This document shows positions 14,809 through 24,064 of a DNA stretch of 64,000 nucleotides, one piece after another (the first letter of the stretch is position 1; the number at the start of each line of letters is the position of its first letter). Source of the DNA: Anatilimnocola floriformis (GTDB lineage: Bacteria; Planctomycetota; Planctomycetia; Pirellulales; Pirellulaceae); contig NZ_JAMLFW010000001.1 in the NCBI RefSeq assembly GCF_024256385.1, positions 1,426,001 to 1,490,000 of the forward strand, in the 5' to 3' direction. The notes beneath the pieces are model-generated. The model saw only the letters and a list, made by a program, of their open reading frames with translations, made no database searches and had not been told where the DNA came from. The translations under genes and the position numbers were made by a program.

Positions 14809-16935
14809 ATGCGTCGCTACCTGCTGAGTCTACTGGTCTGCACGTGTTTCGCGACTCTTCTCACCGCCGAGGAACCGACCGGTGAACTCGCTGACAAATT
14901 GAAGGGCGTGACCTTCGAGCAATACTCAACCGCGCCGGGTTACTCCGAAGGGCCGACGTGGCGGAACGGCGAAGTGTTGTTTTGCAGCGGCGCACTGATG
15001 CGGGTCGACAACAAACGCGAGCTGCACAAGTTTCTCGAGATCAATCCGGCCGGCACTTATCTGAACGGCAACGAAGGGCACGTGCTGATTGCCGACAATA
15101 AGACGAAGGCGATTCTCGAGCTGCAGCCGAATAACGAAGTACACGTGCTAGCCGAACTGTACGACAATCAAACGCTGCGTGGGTTGAACGATCTGACCGT
15201 CGATGCGGCCGGCAACATTTATTGGACCGATCCCGAGGGTTCGTCGCTCGATAAGCCGATCGGCAACCTCTATCGCCTGAACAAGGCGGGGCGCGTCGAT
15301 CTGATCGCCGGCGGCTTGGCCTTTCCGAATGGCCTCGAGGTTGATCCGGCGAGCAAGTTTCTGTACGTGATCGAATCGCAGTCGAAGAAGATCCTCCGTT
15401 ACGGGCTCGTCGCCGATCACCGGCAACTCGGCAAGCCCGAGGTCTTCTACGATCTCGGCGGCAGCGGCGGCGACGGTTGTGCTTTCGACGCAGCGGGCAA
15501 TCTGTGGGTGACTGATTTTCATCGGCCAGAGACCGGGAAGGGACGGATCACGGTGCTCAGTCCGGAAGCCAAGGTACTCGCGTATCTGCCACTGCCGAGC
15601 AAGGTCGTCAGCAACATTACCTTTGGTGGCGAGAATCGCGATGAGATCTTCTGCACGACGGGCGATCCGCCGGGAGTATTTCGGGCGAAGGTCGGCGTGA
15701 AGGGATTTGCGGGGCATGTGGCGCGGAAGCATGTGCCGGTGCGGAAGCTGAATGTTGTATCGATCGACCCCAAGCCGGACAGCGGCGTGGTGAGCAAACT
15801 CGACAAGCTCTTTGCCGCCGCGAAAATTGATGGCGGAAAACTCAATGACAACACCATTGAGTCAGCCTTTGAGATGGTCGCGTTAATCGGCAATCCTGGA
15901 CGCCAAGACGAAATCAACAAGATCCTGCCGGCTTGGAAGAAAAACGTGTTGCAGCAAGCCAGCGATCGCGAACTCTTGGCCGAAGTCAAACGCCTCGGCG
16001 GCAAAGTGACGAGCGAAGTCGTCGCACCAGATTGGCTTCGCAGTCTTGCCGGCGACGAAGCGTTAACGACCTTCAGCCGCATCGTCGAAATCGATTGGAA
16101 CGAGCGCACTGACGGCCACAAAGAACCGACGCCGAAGAAGATCACGGATCGCGTGAACGACGACACGCTGAAGTTACTCGCCGGCCAGGATCATTTGCGT
16201 AGCCTGCAACTGTCGGGCACGGCGGTGACGAGCGCCGGCCTAGTTCATTTGAAAGATTTGAAAAGCCTCGAGCGCTTGAATGTTTGTCTGACCAACTGCA
16301 CCGACGAAGGTTTTGAGCAGCTTGCCGGCCTGACGAACATGAAGCGGATGACGGTGTGTGCTTCGAAGATTACTGGCAGCGGCTTTCAGCACCTTGGCGG
16401 GATGAAGCAACTCGAATCGATCAATCTCCACTCCTCGCCCGCGAGCGACGACGGCCTAGCCGCGATCGGCAAGTTGCCGAGTTTGCGCCGGCTGGAAATT
16501 GTTCACACGCACGTGACGGACGCCGGCCTCGCGCACCTCGTGAGCTTGGAGCATCTCCGGCAGCTACACATTCACGGCCCGCAAACAACCGAAGCGGCGC
16601 TGCCGTTTGTTGGCAAGCTGACGAGGTTGTATGAGCTCGATGTTTATGACCGCGCGGCCAGCGATGCGACGTGTGCACAGATCGCCAAATTGCCGAAACT
16701 GCGAAAACTGATGCTCGTGACCGGCGTCTTCACCGATGCCGGGGTGAGGGAACTGGCGAGCATGACGACACTGGAGAACGTCACGCTCGATTCGGCACAC
16801 ATGACTGATGCGTCGCTAGAAGCGTTGGCGAAGTTGCCGAATTTGCGAACGTTGAGTTTGAATCGCGGGAAATTTTCGGCGGAAGCGAAGGAGACTTTTG
16901 CGAAAAAGTTGCCGGAGGTGGTGGTGAAGTTTTAG
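14809..16935 (+). CDS. Secreted SMP-30/gluconolactonase-like propeller fused to leucine-rich repeats
   Basis: 708 residues from the ATG at 14809, where a Sec signal begins (RRYLLSLLVCTCFATLLTA). Residues about 30-320 are an SMP-30/gluconolactonase propeller (APGYSEGPTWRNGEVLF; LRGLNDLTVDAAGNIYWTDP; GLAFPNGLEVDP; DGCAFDAAGNLWVTDF). A linker of about 130 residues follows, then from about 450 a run of cysteine-poor LRRs with the pattern LxxLxLxxTxVTDAGLxxL. Both halves are common in planctomycetes singly; this fusion is unusual. The product probably acts outside the cytoplasm, combining lactone hydrolysis or binding with a protein-binding surface. The stop codon lies at the edge of the repeat that follows. 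Confidence 0.8.
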   Translation: MRRYLLSLLVCTCFATLLTAEEPTGELADKLKGVTFEQYSTAPGYSEGPTWRNGEVLFCSGALMRVDNKRELHKFLEINPAGTYLNGNEGHVLIADNKTKAILELQPNNEVHVLAELYDNQTLRGLNDLTVDAAGNIYWTDPEGSSLDKPIGNLYRLNKAGRVDLIAGGLAFPNGLEVDPASKFLYVIESQSKKILRYGLVADHRQLGKPEVFYDLGGSGGDGCAFDAAGNLWVTDFHRPETGKGRITVLSPEAKVLAYLPLPSKVVSNITFGGENRDEIFCTTGDPPGVFRAKVGVKGFAGHVARKHVPVRKLNVVSIDPKPDSGVVSKLDKLFAAAKIDGGKLNDNTIESAFEMVALIGNPGRQDEINKILPAWKKNVLQQASDRELLAEVKRLGGKVTSEVVAPDWLRSLAGDEALTTFSRIVEIDWNERTDGHKEPTPKKITDRVNDDTLKLLAGQDHLRSLQLSGTAVTSAGLVHLKDLKSLERLNVCLTNCTDEGFEQLAGLTNMKRMTVCASKITGSGFQHLGGMKQLESINLHSSPASDDGLAAIGKLPSLRRLEIVHTHVTDAGLAHLVSLEHLRQLHIHGPQTTEAALPFVGKLTRLYELDVYDRAASDATCAQIAKLPKLRKLMLVTGVFTDAGVRELASMTTLENVTLDSAHMTDASLEALAKLPNLRTLSLNRGKFSAEAKETFAKKLPEVVVKF

Positions 16936-17058
16936 TCGTCGACCGCTCCGCGGTCGATGATTGGACGCGGCAATTAAGTTGTGGCCGGAGTGCCAAGAGC
17001 CACAACATTCGTGCGAGTATTCGGCTCCATTCATCGAGCACGGAGTGCTCGACGACTA
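16933..17058. repeat. Composite palindromic repeat between convergent genes
   Basis: The element begins TAGTCGTC and ends GACGACTA. Inside are a hairpin GACCGCTCCGCGGTC (16939-16953), TTGTGGC with GCCACAA (about 16978-17008), and TCGAGCAC with GTGCTCGA (about 17034-17052). The TAG at its left end is the stop codon of the LRR gene. It resembles the shorter element at 17918-17966. Confidence 0.75.
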
Positions 17059-17895
17059 TTGGAACGTCTCCAGCACCCCCCGAACCAGCGCCCGCACTTT
17101 CGGTTGCACATGCTGCGCAACTTTCACAACGTGTTCGGCATCGACTTCTTCATTCGCGGGTGAATCAGGCTTTGCGATATTCGTAACCGTGCTGATGCCG
17201 AAGACCCGCATGCCGCATTCGGCGGCGACGAGGACTTCCGGCACGGTCGACATGCCGACGACATCACCCAGTTTGCGGAACATCCGATATTCGGCCCGCG
17301 TTTCATAACTCGGGCCGGTTACGGCAACGTACACGCCTCGCTGACACACAAAGCCGCCGGCGCGGGCAGCTTGCAAGCCGACCTCGATCAATTCGAGATC
17401 ATACAGCCGAGCCGAAACTCGCGGCATGCGATCGGTTTGTCCGGGTTGAAATTTAGCGAGCCCCGGCAGGAACATCAGTTGAATGTGATCCTCAATCAGC
17501 ATCACATCGCCGACGGCGAACTGCGGATTCACACCGCCGGCCGCGTTCGACACGATCAGCGTCTTTGCGCCCAGGCCGTTCATCACGCGCACGCCGAGCG
17601 TCGCTTGCTCGACGTCGTAGCCTTCGTACAAATGGCAACGCCCTTGCATGGCCACGACGGGGACTCCCTGCAGCGTTCCGCAAATGAGGTTACCTTTGTG
17701 CGCGAGCGCGGTCGAATGCGGCAGGTGCGGGATTTCGCGGTATGGGATGATTTGTTCCGCCGTAATCTCATCGGCTAGATCGCCCAAGCCGGTGCCGAGG
17801 ACGATGGCGACCTGCGGCGTGCAACTCCAGCGAGACCGGACGGCGGCGAGGGCTTCGGCGAGCATTTGCTCGCGTGGTGGGTTGGTTGCGTTCAT
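17056..17895 (-). CDS. Purine nucleoside phosphorylase (PNP-I, trimeric type)
   Basis: 279 residues from the ATG at 17895. Hallmarks of the trimeric PNP family (COG0005) are present: IVLGTGLGDL (about 29-38), MQGRCHLYEGY (phosphate and ribose site), LIVSNAAGGVN, GPSYETRAEYRMFR, and the MSTVPEVLVA plus ISTVTNIA purine-site segment. The enzyme splits purine nucleosides with phosphate into base and ribose-1-phosphate in the cytoplasm (purine salvage). Length is normal. The frame stays open upstream through a palindromic repeat, which is not coding. Confidence 0.93.
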   Translation of the reverse strand: MNATNPPREQMLAEALAAVRSRWSCTPQVAIVLGTGLGDLADEITAEQIIPYREIPHLPHSTALAHKGNLICGTLQGVPVVAMQGRCHLYEGYDVEQATLGVRVMNGLGAKTLIVSNAAGGVNPQFAVGDVMLIEDHIQLMFLPGLAKFQPGQTDRMPRVSARLYDLELIEVGLQAARAGGFVCQRGVYVAVTGPSYETRAEYRMFRKLGDVVGMSTVPEVLVAAECGMRVFGISTVTNIAKPDSPANEEVDAEHVVKVAQHVQPKVRALVRGVLETFQ

Positions 17896-17917
17896 GTTCT
17901 TTCGCTGGCTGGCTTTG

Positions 17918-17966
17918 TCGTCATCACGCTCCGCGTGGTGATGCGCCACGCGGAGCGTGACGACTA
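17918..17966. repeat. Palindromic repeat, 15-bp arms
   Basis: Arms 17924-17938 and 17946-17960 (TCACGCTCCGCGTGG) are exact reverse complements with a 7-base loop, flanked by GTCGTC and GACGAC. It fills the gap between the HTTM and PNP genes. The TAG stop of the HTTM gene lies in its GTAGTCGTC edge on the minus strand. Confidence 0.85.
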
Positions 17967-18929
17967 CACTCTCGCTCGCGCCGAACCACCGGAGCGAGGG
18001 AGCAGGTTCCACAGGGCCGAAAAATCTGCACTCGTCAAGAATGTAGACCAGCCGACGAGCATGATCCAGTGGAACAAAAACAAGCACATCGCGTATTCAT
18101 TGCTGAGATGAAACAGCACGATCAGCAGCAAAGCCCAGCGGCGCGTTTCGCGGAACCAAACGAGCAGCGGCGCGAAGAGTTCTACGGCGACAACGGTCCA
18201 TGTCATCAAGCGCACGAGAATCGGCATTTCAAACGGCCAGGCCGGGATGCTGAAGCGGCCGAACGTGTCGTCCAAGCGAATGACATACGACAGCGCACTC
18301 CCATCCCACCAAGGCGTACCACCCAGTTTGAAGAGGGCTGCCGAGACGAAGATCACGACCATCTGCAGTTGCAACAACCGCAACGGCCAAGCTGGCGCGA
18401 GAGGACAGGTTTCATTTGCGTTGCGATTCCAGAGCAAGCGATCGACCGACCAAGCGCGGCCGCTCGGCATGAGTAGCAGAAAAAAACCGACGAGGCAAAA
18501 CACGCTATCCTCGGCATCGAGAATGAGCGGATTGCGGTGTTGCCAGCTGACGAGGAGTACGTACACGATCAGCGCGTTCACGCGCGAGCAAAAGCCCACG
18601 AGCAACATCAGCGTGCAGGCGATGTGGATCCAGAAGATGTTTTGCATCCATTCGCTGGCTTCATTGGGATCGGTTGGCAACCAGCGAAGCACGGACCATT
18701 GCTGCGGCAGTCGAGCTGCTTCATCCACATCGGGCGGATACAACCCGGTCGGGCCATACCAGGTTTCCAGATCGGGATAGAGCACGGCCAGGTAAATCAA
18801 AATCACCAGCGCAAAGCCGATGCGGACGAGCGCGAAGCGGCGCGCGTCGATTGGCGCATTGAGGAACTGCGTCCAGCTGGTGGAGAGCTTTCCCCAGAAT
18901 TGCGCGAGCGAAATGCCGTCGTTACTCAT
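17964..18929 (-). CDS. HTTM-domain membrane protein
   Basis: 321 residues with about seven or eight membrane helices. The N-terminal half (FLNAPIDARRFALVRIGFA) and the motifs WQHRNPLILDAEDSVFCLVG and AALFKLGGTPWWDGSAL are typical of HTTM domains, the membrane part shared with vitamin-K-dependent gamma-carboxylases. Stand-alone HTTM proteins are widespread in planctomycetes; their activity is not established. Its start overlaps the stop of the upstream partner gene by four bases (ATGA). Confidence 0.82.
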   Translation of the reverse strand: MSNDGISLAQFWGKLSTSWTQFLNAPIDARRFALVRIGFALVILIYLAVLYPDLETWYGPTGLYPPDVDEAARLPQQWSVLRWLPTDPNEASEWMQNIFWIHIACTLMLLVGFCSRVNALIVYVLLVSWQHRNPLILDAEDSVFCLVGFFLLLMPSGRAWSVDRLLWNRNANETCPLAPAWPLRLLQLQMVVIFVSAALFKLGGTPWWDGSALSYVIRLDDTFGRFSIPAWPFEMPILVRLMTWTVVAVELFAPLLVWFRETRRWALLLIVLFHLSNEYAMCLFLFHWIMLVGWSTFLTSADFSALWNLLPRSGGSARARV

Positions 18930-19525
18930 TCGGGATTTCCCGCTGACGGCGGTGGCGGTAAATCCAGCAATGGTTCATTCGAAAGCACCCAGCGATCGTC
19001 ATAGCCTTCGGGCGCGCCGGGCTTCGGCCAGCGATTGCCCGTTGGCGCTGGCAGCGTTTTTGTTTCGGCGATCAGCTTGACGAATTTGGGGGGCGCTTCG
19101 CCCCCTGGCGGCAGCTTCGCTGTGTTCACAATGTGCTGCGCGAGGGCCGGCCAGCAGCGGTTGTTGCTGTTCATCCAGACGTTGTCGTAATATTCGGCCC
19201 AGCGATGCTTGCGAAATCGCGTCGCCGACGAATGCTCGGGCCAATGCGGCATCGACCACTTGGCCAGCACGTGATCATCGCTATCCATGATCTCGGCCGA
19301 GATGCGATGATTCTGTGCGTCGGGTGTGGGCGCAAACATGCTCCAGCCGTAATGTCCTGCGCCCATCCAATCGGCAAGCCAACGGGCTGCGTAGGAGGCC
19401 GCGTTGATGTTCAGCGGTGCGCCTTGGAGCACCATCAAGGCGACCAAAAATACGACCAGGCCGCACACGCCGCGGCGGCGCAGCCTGAGCCAGCGCTGGG
19501 CAGTTTGGGATGGTTCTGCCGTCAT
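18926..19525 (-). CDS. Membrane-anchored partner of the HTTM protein
   Basis: 199 residues: one N-terminal membrane helix (20-37) followed by an extracytoplasmic domain with the motif GWSMFAP (about 60) and several conserved Trp/His residues, ending in a Pro-rich tail. No enzyme family is recognised. Small proteins with a WSMFAP-like motif are often encoded next to HTTM proteins, and the ATGA overlap here supports a joint function. Confidence 0.7.
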   Translation of the reverse strand: MTAEPSQTAQRWLRLRRRGVCGLVVFLVALMVLQGAPLNINAASYAARWLADWMGAGHYGWSMFAPTPDAQNHRISAEIMDSDDHVLAKWSMPHWPEHSSATRFRKHRWAEYYDNVWMNSNNRCWPALAQHIVNTAKLPPGGEAPPKFVKLIAETKTLPAPTGNRWPKPGAPEGYDDRWVLSNEPLLDLPPPPSAGNPE

Positions 19526-19670
19526 GATCGTTACGTTCGTTACGGGCCGCTGAAAATCGCTGCAGCTGAGTGCTGCAGGCGTTGTCCTAATATAGAGCGC
19601 TCGCCGGCTGCAACCTAAGTTTGCTTAGCAGTCCTCATCTTCCGTTGGCAATGTCTGCCGAGTTCGTCCT

Positions 19671-20336
19671 ATGCTCAAACCAATTCTCGTGACCGTTCTG
19701 GTGGCCGTTGTCATTCTCACCGAATGTGCGCTGGCCTACATGCTCATTCCCAGTTCCGCCGAAGTGGCGGCCAAGCTCGATGAGCACGGCGAAGCAACCG
19801 CAGCCAAGACCGACGAACACGGCGCGAAGGATGAGCACGGCAAGAAGGAAGATGCTCACGGAAAGAAAGACGACGCCCACGGCAAAAAAGACGACGCCCA
19901 CGGCAAAAAAGACGCACACGGCGCTGCCAAGAAAGATGCTCACGCGAAGCCCGCTCATGGCGGCGGTCACGACCCGGCCGGAGGCGGCAAAGTTCCCGCC
20001 GGTTCCGGCACCGGCGGCGAAGTCGAAGTGGAAATGGGCAAGTTCAACCTGATGGTGCACGAGACTGCTAGCAATGTCACGCTGCGTGTGAATTTTCATC
20101 TGGTCGGCACCGTGGAAGACGCCGACAGCGACGAAGTCACGCGTTTGATCGAGAAAAACCAGCACCGCTTGCGTGATCAAGTCATCTTTGAAATCCGCAA
20201 TGCGCAGATGAGCGACCTCTCGGAAGCCGGTTTGGGCTTGATTAAAAGACGCATTTTGGCGAAAAGTAACGATCTGCTCGGGCAGCCCTTGCTGCAGAAT
20301 GTCGTGTTCAGCGAGTTCTCGTACCTCGAACAGTAA
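19671..20336 (+). CDS. fliL: Flagellar basal-body protein FliL
   Basis: 221 residues: an N-terminal membrane helix (4-25), a long linker, and a C-terminal FliL domain from about residue 120 (VEMGKFNLMVHE... SDEVTRLIEKNQHRLRDQVI... ILAKSNDLLGQPLLQNVVFSEF). FliL surrounds the stators and supports motor torque. The linker (about 38-105) is very unusual: repeated DAHGKK units, rich in His and Lys, suggesting metal binding or a charged spacer. It is the first gene of the fliL-fliN-fliO-fliP-fliQ-fliR-flhB cluster. Confidence 0.85.
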   Translation: MLKPILVTVLVAVVILTECALAYMLIPSSAEVAAKLDEHGEATAAKTDEHGAKDEHGKKEDAHGKKDDAHGKKDDAHGKKDAHGAAKKDAHAKPAHGGGHDPAGGGKVPAGSGTGGEVEVEMGKFNLMVHETASNVTLRVNFHLVGTVEDADSDEVTRLIEKNQHRLRDQVIFEIRNAQMSDLSEAGLGLIKRRILAKSNDLLGQPLLQNVVFSEFSYLEQ

Positions 20337-20393
20337 CGAGTTGAACAGTCTGGTCGCCATGGATGGGCGATCGGCCGACAGGAAAGGATTCCG

Positions 20394-21032
20394 ATGGCTG
20401 ACGGCGAAAAAATCTCGCAGGATGAAATCGAACAACTGCTGATGCAAGCGCAGCAGGTGGCCGGTCACAAGCCGCCCCCCATCGCGCCCGCAGCACCCGC
20501 AACCGGCGGAGCCGTCGGTCAATCGGAAATCGAAAACCTGCTGAAGCAAGCTCCCGCCGCTCGATCTGCGGCCGCCCCTCAAACACAAACTGCCACTGCA
20601 GTCGCTCCGCCTCGCGCCGCCGCTCCGGCCGCGGTCAAACCGAGCAAAGTCGGCGACGATATCCAATTCCTGCTCAACCAGGCCGAACAAGCGATCGCCT
20701 CGGTCGATCAGCCGATCGATCCCGCCATCGCCGGCATTCAGCCCTTCGAATTTCGCGACTTCGGCGGCAGTCCCGCGTCGGGCGACAAAGCCACGCTGGA
20801 ACTTCTCCGCGATGTCGATCTGCAAGTCCGCATCGAGCTCGGCCGAACGCAGATGTATCTCGAAGATGTGCTCAAACTCAAACGCGGCGCGGTCGTGCCG
20901 CTCGACAAACTTGCCGGCGATCCCGTCGACGTTTACGTCAACGGCCGCTTGATCGCCCGCGGTGAAGTGCTGGTGCTGAACGACAACTTCTGCGTTCGCG
21001 TAGCGGAACTTTTAACAAGCGATGATGTGTAA
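20394..21032 (+). CDS. fliN: Flagellar C-ring switch protein FliN
   Basis: 212 residues. The C-terminal 75 residues are a SpoA domain (LLRDVDLQVRIELGRTQMYL... LKLKRGAVVPLDKLAGDPVDVYVNGRLIARGEV), the FliN core. The N-terminal half has two short acidic-hydrophobic motifs, DEIEQLLMQAQ (10-20) and SEIENLLKQA (about 44-53), and a third similar segment, DIQFLLNQAEQAI, separated by Ala/Pro-rich linkers. Such motifs resemble the CheY-P-binding tail seen in FliM and FliY. No fliM is in the window. FliN forms the bottom of the C-ring. Confidence 0.88.
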   Translation: MADGEKISQDEIEQLLMQAQQVAGHKPPPIAPAAPATGGAVGQSEIENLLKQAPAARSAAAPQTQTATAVAPPRAAAPAAVKPSKVGDDIQFLLNQAEQAIASVDQPIDPAIAGIQPFEFRDFGGSPASGDKATLELLRDVDLQVRIELGRTQMYLEDVLKLKRGAVVPLDKLAGDPVDVYVNGRLIARGEVLVLNDNFCVRVAELLTSDDV

Positions 21033-21049
21033 CGAGAGTGAGAAAAGCA

Positions 21050-21100
21050 CTCCCTCGTCCCGGTACTCCGGGGAGAGCGTTGGGGTGAGGGGTTGAAGCG
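21050..21100. repeat. GC-rich palindromic repeat, copy 1
   Basis: CTCCCTCGTCCCGGTACTCC followed by GGGGAGAG and GGGGTGAGGGG. The same element occurs at 23183-23233 and 29491-29539. Each copy begins 10-20 bases after the stop of a plus-strand gene. This copy has three or four differences from the other two. Confidence 0.85.
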
Positions 21101-21126
21101 GAAAGATTGCAAATTGGGTGGAACGG

Positions 21127-21924
21127 ATGCCACAGAGTTTCAAAATCTCGATTGCAATGTTGATCCTCCTCGGATCATCGTTGTCGGCGTTTGCCCAACA
21201 ACAACTCCCCAGCGGCGCCGTTCGTTCGCACTACGCCAAACAAGGCGCCATCCCCGCCGTTCGCGAACAAACACCTGTGTATGCTCCTGCTGCTCCCGCC
21301 TCGAGTCATCAGCCGATCGCTCCCGTCGCGCACGAAACGCACATTCCCGAGCCCGGTCCGTTGCCGACTCGCGGTCCCGCACCGGCTCCCATTCTGATCA
21401 CGCCCCGAGGTTCGACCAGTCCCAAAGCTCTCGTCCGCACGCCAACGTCGGGTTGGGGCGCACTCAGCAGCGTTGGCGCTAGTCTCGGCCTCGTGCTCGG
21501 CGCGTTCCTCTGCGTCGCGATGCTTTCAAAACGCTACCTGCCGAAGGCCGCGGGCCCGCTGCCCAAGGAAGTTGTCGAGCAACTCGGTTGGGCGCCGCTC
21601 GTCGGCCGTCAGCAAATGCAGCTTGTCCGTCTCGGCAACAAGCTGTTGCTGATCTCGGTCACGCCCGGCAGCAGCGCCGAACCGCTGGCCGAAGTTACCG
21701 ATCCCGCCGAAGTGGAACGCCTCAGTGCAATGTGCCGGCGAGCCAAACCCGAAAGCTCGACGCAAACATTTCGCGACGTCATCAGCGACCTCGAACGCCA
21801 GCCGACTCGCGGTTTTGTCGAAACGCAACCGCGCCCGGTGACCCCGCGTCCAGCTACGACGACAACGCCGATTAGCACCACCACTCCACAGCGCCCCGTG
21901 ATTGCGAGGCCCCTCAATGGTTAA
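21127..21924 (+). CDS. fliO: Flagellar biosynthesis protein FliO
   Basis: 265 residues with a Sec-like N-terminus (8-25), a Pro/Ala-rich periplasmic stretch, one membrane helix (about 115-135), then the FliO cytoplasmic domain ([26 protein letters not shown]) and a Thr/Pro-rich tail. FliO assists FliP assembly in the export gate. I chose the ATG at 21127 because GGTGGA lies 5-9 bases upstream; a GTG at 21118 is possible. Its position between fliN and fliP and the 8-base overlap with fliP support the assignment. Confidence 0.85.
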   Translation: MPQSFKISIAMLILLGSSLSAFAQQQLPSGAVRSHYAKQGAIPAVREQTPVYAPAAPASSHQPIAPVAHETHIPEPGPLPTRGPAPAPILITPRGSTSPKALVRTPTSGWGALSSVGASLGLVLGAFLCVAMLSKRYLPKAAGPLPKEVVEQLGWAPLVGRQQMQLVRLGNKLLLISVTPGSSAEPLAEVTDPAEVERLSAMCRRAKPESSTQTFRDVISDLERQPTRGFVETQPRPVTPRPATTTTPISTTTPQRPVIARPLNG

Positions 21925-22792
21925 GTGGTCGCTGATCTTCTGCACCTTCGCCGTGTTGACTTGCAACGCACTCACCGCGACTGCCCAAATCGTCGGCGAT
22001 GCGCGCAGCCGCGCAATCGCCGCCGAAGGACTTCCCGCGGACGAAATTACTCCCGCTAGTCTCCCTGCCACCGATGCGGTCACAGAACTCCTCCGCAACG
22101 GCCCCGAATCGTTGACGAGCCCGAAGAAGCTGAGCGGTTCGCTGCAGATCATGTTGCTGCTGACCGTCATCAGTCTCGCGCCGGCGATTCTGTTGATGAC
22201 GACTAGCTTTGTGCGGATCGTCGTCGTACTCGGTTTGCTGCGGCAGGCCCTCGGCACGCAGCAACTTCCGCCCAGCCAAGTGATGACCGCACTCGCGCTC
22301 TTCATGACGCTGCTCGTCATGACGCCGACATGGAATGAAGTTTATCAGCAGAGCGTGCGGCCTTACTCCGAAGGCCGAATCGCCAATCCTGAAGATGCTT
22401 TCAACCTGGGCGTGCTGCCGGTCAAACGCTTTATGAGTCGGCAAATCGAAATGGCCGGCAACAGCGACGACGTCTGGATGTTTTACGACTATCTGCCCGA
22501 AGCCCAACGCCGCAGCACACCGCCGCAATCGTACGACGAAGTGCCGCTCCCCGCGCTCCTCCCCGCCTTCATGCTCAGCGAACTCAAAGTCGCCTTTCTC
22601 ATCGGCTTTCAGATTTACTTGCCGTTTTTGATCCTCGACATGGTCGTTTCCAGCGTCACGATCTCGATGGGCATGATGATGTTGCCGCCGGTGATCGTGT
22701 CGTTGCCCCTCAAGCTGCTCCTGTTCGTGCTCGTCGATGGCTGGACGCTAGTCGTCGGCATGTTGATGAACAGCTTTGGTCCTGCCGGATAA
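21917..22792 (+). CDS. fliP: Flagellar export gate protein FliP
   Basis: 291 residues: a cleavable signal, then the FliP core. Diagnostic segments are [70 protein letters not shown], and [21 protein letters not shown]. Five FliP subunits with FliQ and FliR form the export gate in the inner membrane. The ATG at 21917 lies within the end of fliO, so translation is probably coupled. Confidence 0.95.
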   Translation: MVKWSLIFCTFAVLTCNALTATAQIVGDARSRAIAAEGLPADEITPASLPATDAVTELLRNGPESLTSPKKLSGSLQIMLLLTVISLAPAILLMTTSFVRIVVVLGLLRQALGTQQLPPSQVMTALALFMTLLVMTPTWNEVYQQSVRPYSEGRIANPEDAFNLGVLPVKRFMSRQIEMAGNSDDVWMFYDYLPEAQRRSTPPQSYDEVPLPALLPAFMLSELKVAFLIGFQIYLPFLILDMVVSSVTISMGMMMLPPVIVSLPLKLLLFVLVDGWTLVVGMLMNSFGPAG

Positions 22793-22893
22793 TTTCCTCA
22801 CGTTTTGATCGAGATCCACGAGAACTCTTTGCTCACCTTCCTGTTCCTGACTGCCGCCACGCGTTACGTCCTTCGCTACTGGCGAGGCAAACC

Positions 22894-23172
22894 ATGATGA
22901 CCCCCGAAGATGCCGTGACCCTCGCGCAGCAAGCGCTGCTCATGTCGCTGCTCCTTTCTGCGCCGCTGCTAATCGTCGGCATGGTCGTCGGTTTACTGAT
23001 TGGTCTGACGCAGGCCCTCACGCAAGTGCAGGATCAAACCGTCGCCTTCGTGCCGAAGCTCGTCGCGATGGTCGTCTGCCTGCTGCTGTGCTTGCCGTGG
23101 CTGGTGCAGAAGCTGATGGAGTACAGCGAGACGCTGATCACGGAAATTCCGAAATCGATGCTCGGCGGATGA
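22894..23172 (+). CDS. fliQ: Flagellar export gate protein FliQ
   Basis: 92 residues with two membrane helices. MTPEDAVTLAQQALLMSLLLSAP and GLLIGLTQALTQVQDQT are classic FliQ segments. Four subunits wrap the FliP-FliR core. It starts 101 bases after fliP and is followed by a GC-rich repeat before fliR. Confidence 0.94.
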   Translation: MMTPEDAVTLAQQALLMSLLLSAPLLIVGMVVGLLIGLTQALTQVQDQTVAFVPKLVAMVVCLLLCLPWLVQKLMEYSETLITEIPKSMLGG

Positions 23173-23182
23173 TTTTGTGTTG

Positions 23183-23233
23183 CCCCCTCGCCTCGGTACT
23201 CCGGGGAGAGGGTTGGGGTGAGGGGCCGAAGCG
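23183..23233. repeat. GC-rich palindromic repeat, copy 2
   Basis: Starts 10 bases after the fliQ stop: CCCCTCGCCTCGGTACTCC, then GGGGAGAG and GGGGTGAGGGGCCGAAG. It is nearly identical to copy 3 at 29491-29539. The left arm (CCCCTCGCC, CTCC) can pair with the right (GGAG, GGTGAGGGG). Confidence 0.85.
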
Positions 23234-23251
23234 GTGTGACAGCTACGATTC

Positions 23252-24058
23252 ATGACAATCCTTTCCCCCCTACTCACGCTTTACCTCAATCAGTTCCTGA
23301 TTTTCGTTCTGGTACTGACGCGAATCGGCGCGCTCATCATGACGCTGCCGGTACTCGGCGGCAGCAATATTCCAGTGCAAATTCGCGCGCTGCTCGCCGT
23401 TTCCGTTGCGATGCTGATTGCTCCGCTGCACTGGGGCATGACGTTGCCGGGAATCGACAATCTCGCCGCGCTCGGCATGCTGATGGCGCGCGAAGCCCTG
23501 CTCGGACTGGCCCTTGGCACTTCGGTGATGATCCTCCTCAGCGGCATGCAACTCGCTGGCCAGGTGACGAGTCAAATGAGCGGCCTGTCGCTCGCCGATG
23601 TTGCCAACCCTACGTTCGACACCACTGTGCCGATCATCGCTCAGTTGCTCGAATCGCTGGCGATCGCGCTCTTCTTTTTGCTCGGCGGCCATCGCCTGGT
23701 CATTACTGCCCTGCTCGATAGCTTTCAGTGGTTACCGCCTGGCGCCGCGACGTTGCCCGAAGATTTGGTGCAAGTTCTGGTACAAGTTACCGCGCACAGC
23801 TTTCACGTCGGCATTCGCGCTAGTGCGCCGGTGATGGTCGCGATGTTTCTCGCGGTGCTCGTGGTGGGCCTCATCAGCCGGACGCTGCCGCAGCTCAATG
23901 CGATGGCGGTCGGTCTGAATTTCAATGCAATCTTGCTGCCGTTGATCGTTGCCGTGTCGATCGGCTCCGCCGCGATCACTTTTCAGAATGAGCTGGCCGG
24001 TGTGCTGGAGCAGGTTCGTGCGGCGCTTACTCCCGGCGCGGAAATGCGGGCGGAGTAA
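23252..24058 (+). CDS. fliR: Flagellar export gate protein FliR
   Basis: 268 residues with about six membrane helices. LNQFLIFVLVLTRIGALIMTLPVLGG, LMAREALLGLALGTSVMILLSGMQLAGQVTSQMSGL and MVAMFLAVLVVGLISRTLPQLNAMAVGLNF (given here only as landmarks, read in parts) are typical of FliR. One FliR completes the FliP5-FliQ4-FliR1 gate. It is followed after 6 bases by flhB, as in many flagellar operons. Confidence 0.94.
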   Translation: MTILSPLLTLYLNQFLIFVLVLTRIGALIMTLPVLGGSNIPVQIRALLAVSVAMLIAPLHWGMTLPGIDNLAALGMLMAREALLGLALGTSVMILLSGMQLAGQVTSQMSGLSLADVANPTFDTTVPIIAQLLESLAIALFFLLGGHRLVITALLDSFQWLPPGAATLPEDLVQVLVQVTAHSFHVGIRASAPVMVAMFLAVLVVGLISRTLPQLNAMAVGLNFNAILLPLIVAVSIGSAAITFQNELAGVLEQVRAALTPGAEMRAE

Positions 24059-24064
24059 CAGCGC

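Noticed and set aside
19635-20825. A 396-codon minus-strand frame across fliL and fliN
   Set aside because: It is antisense to two recognised flagellar genes and consists largely of low-complexity Gly/Arg/Phe sequence.
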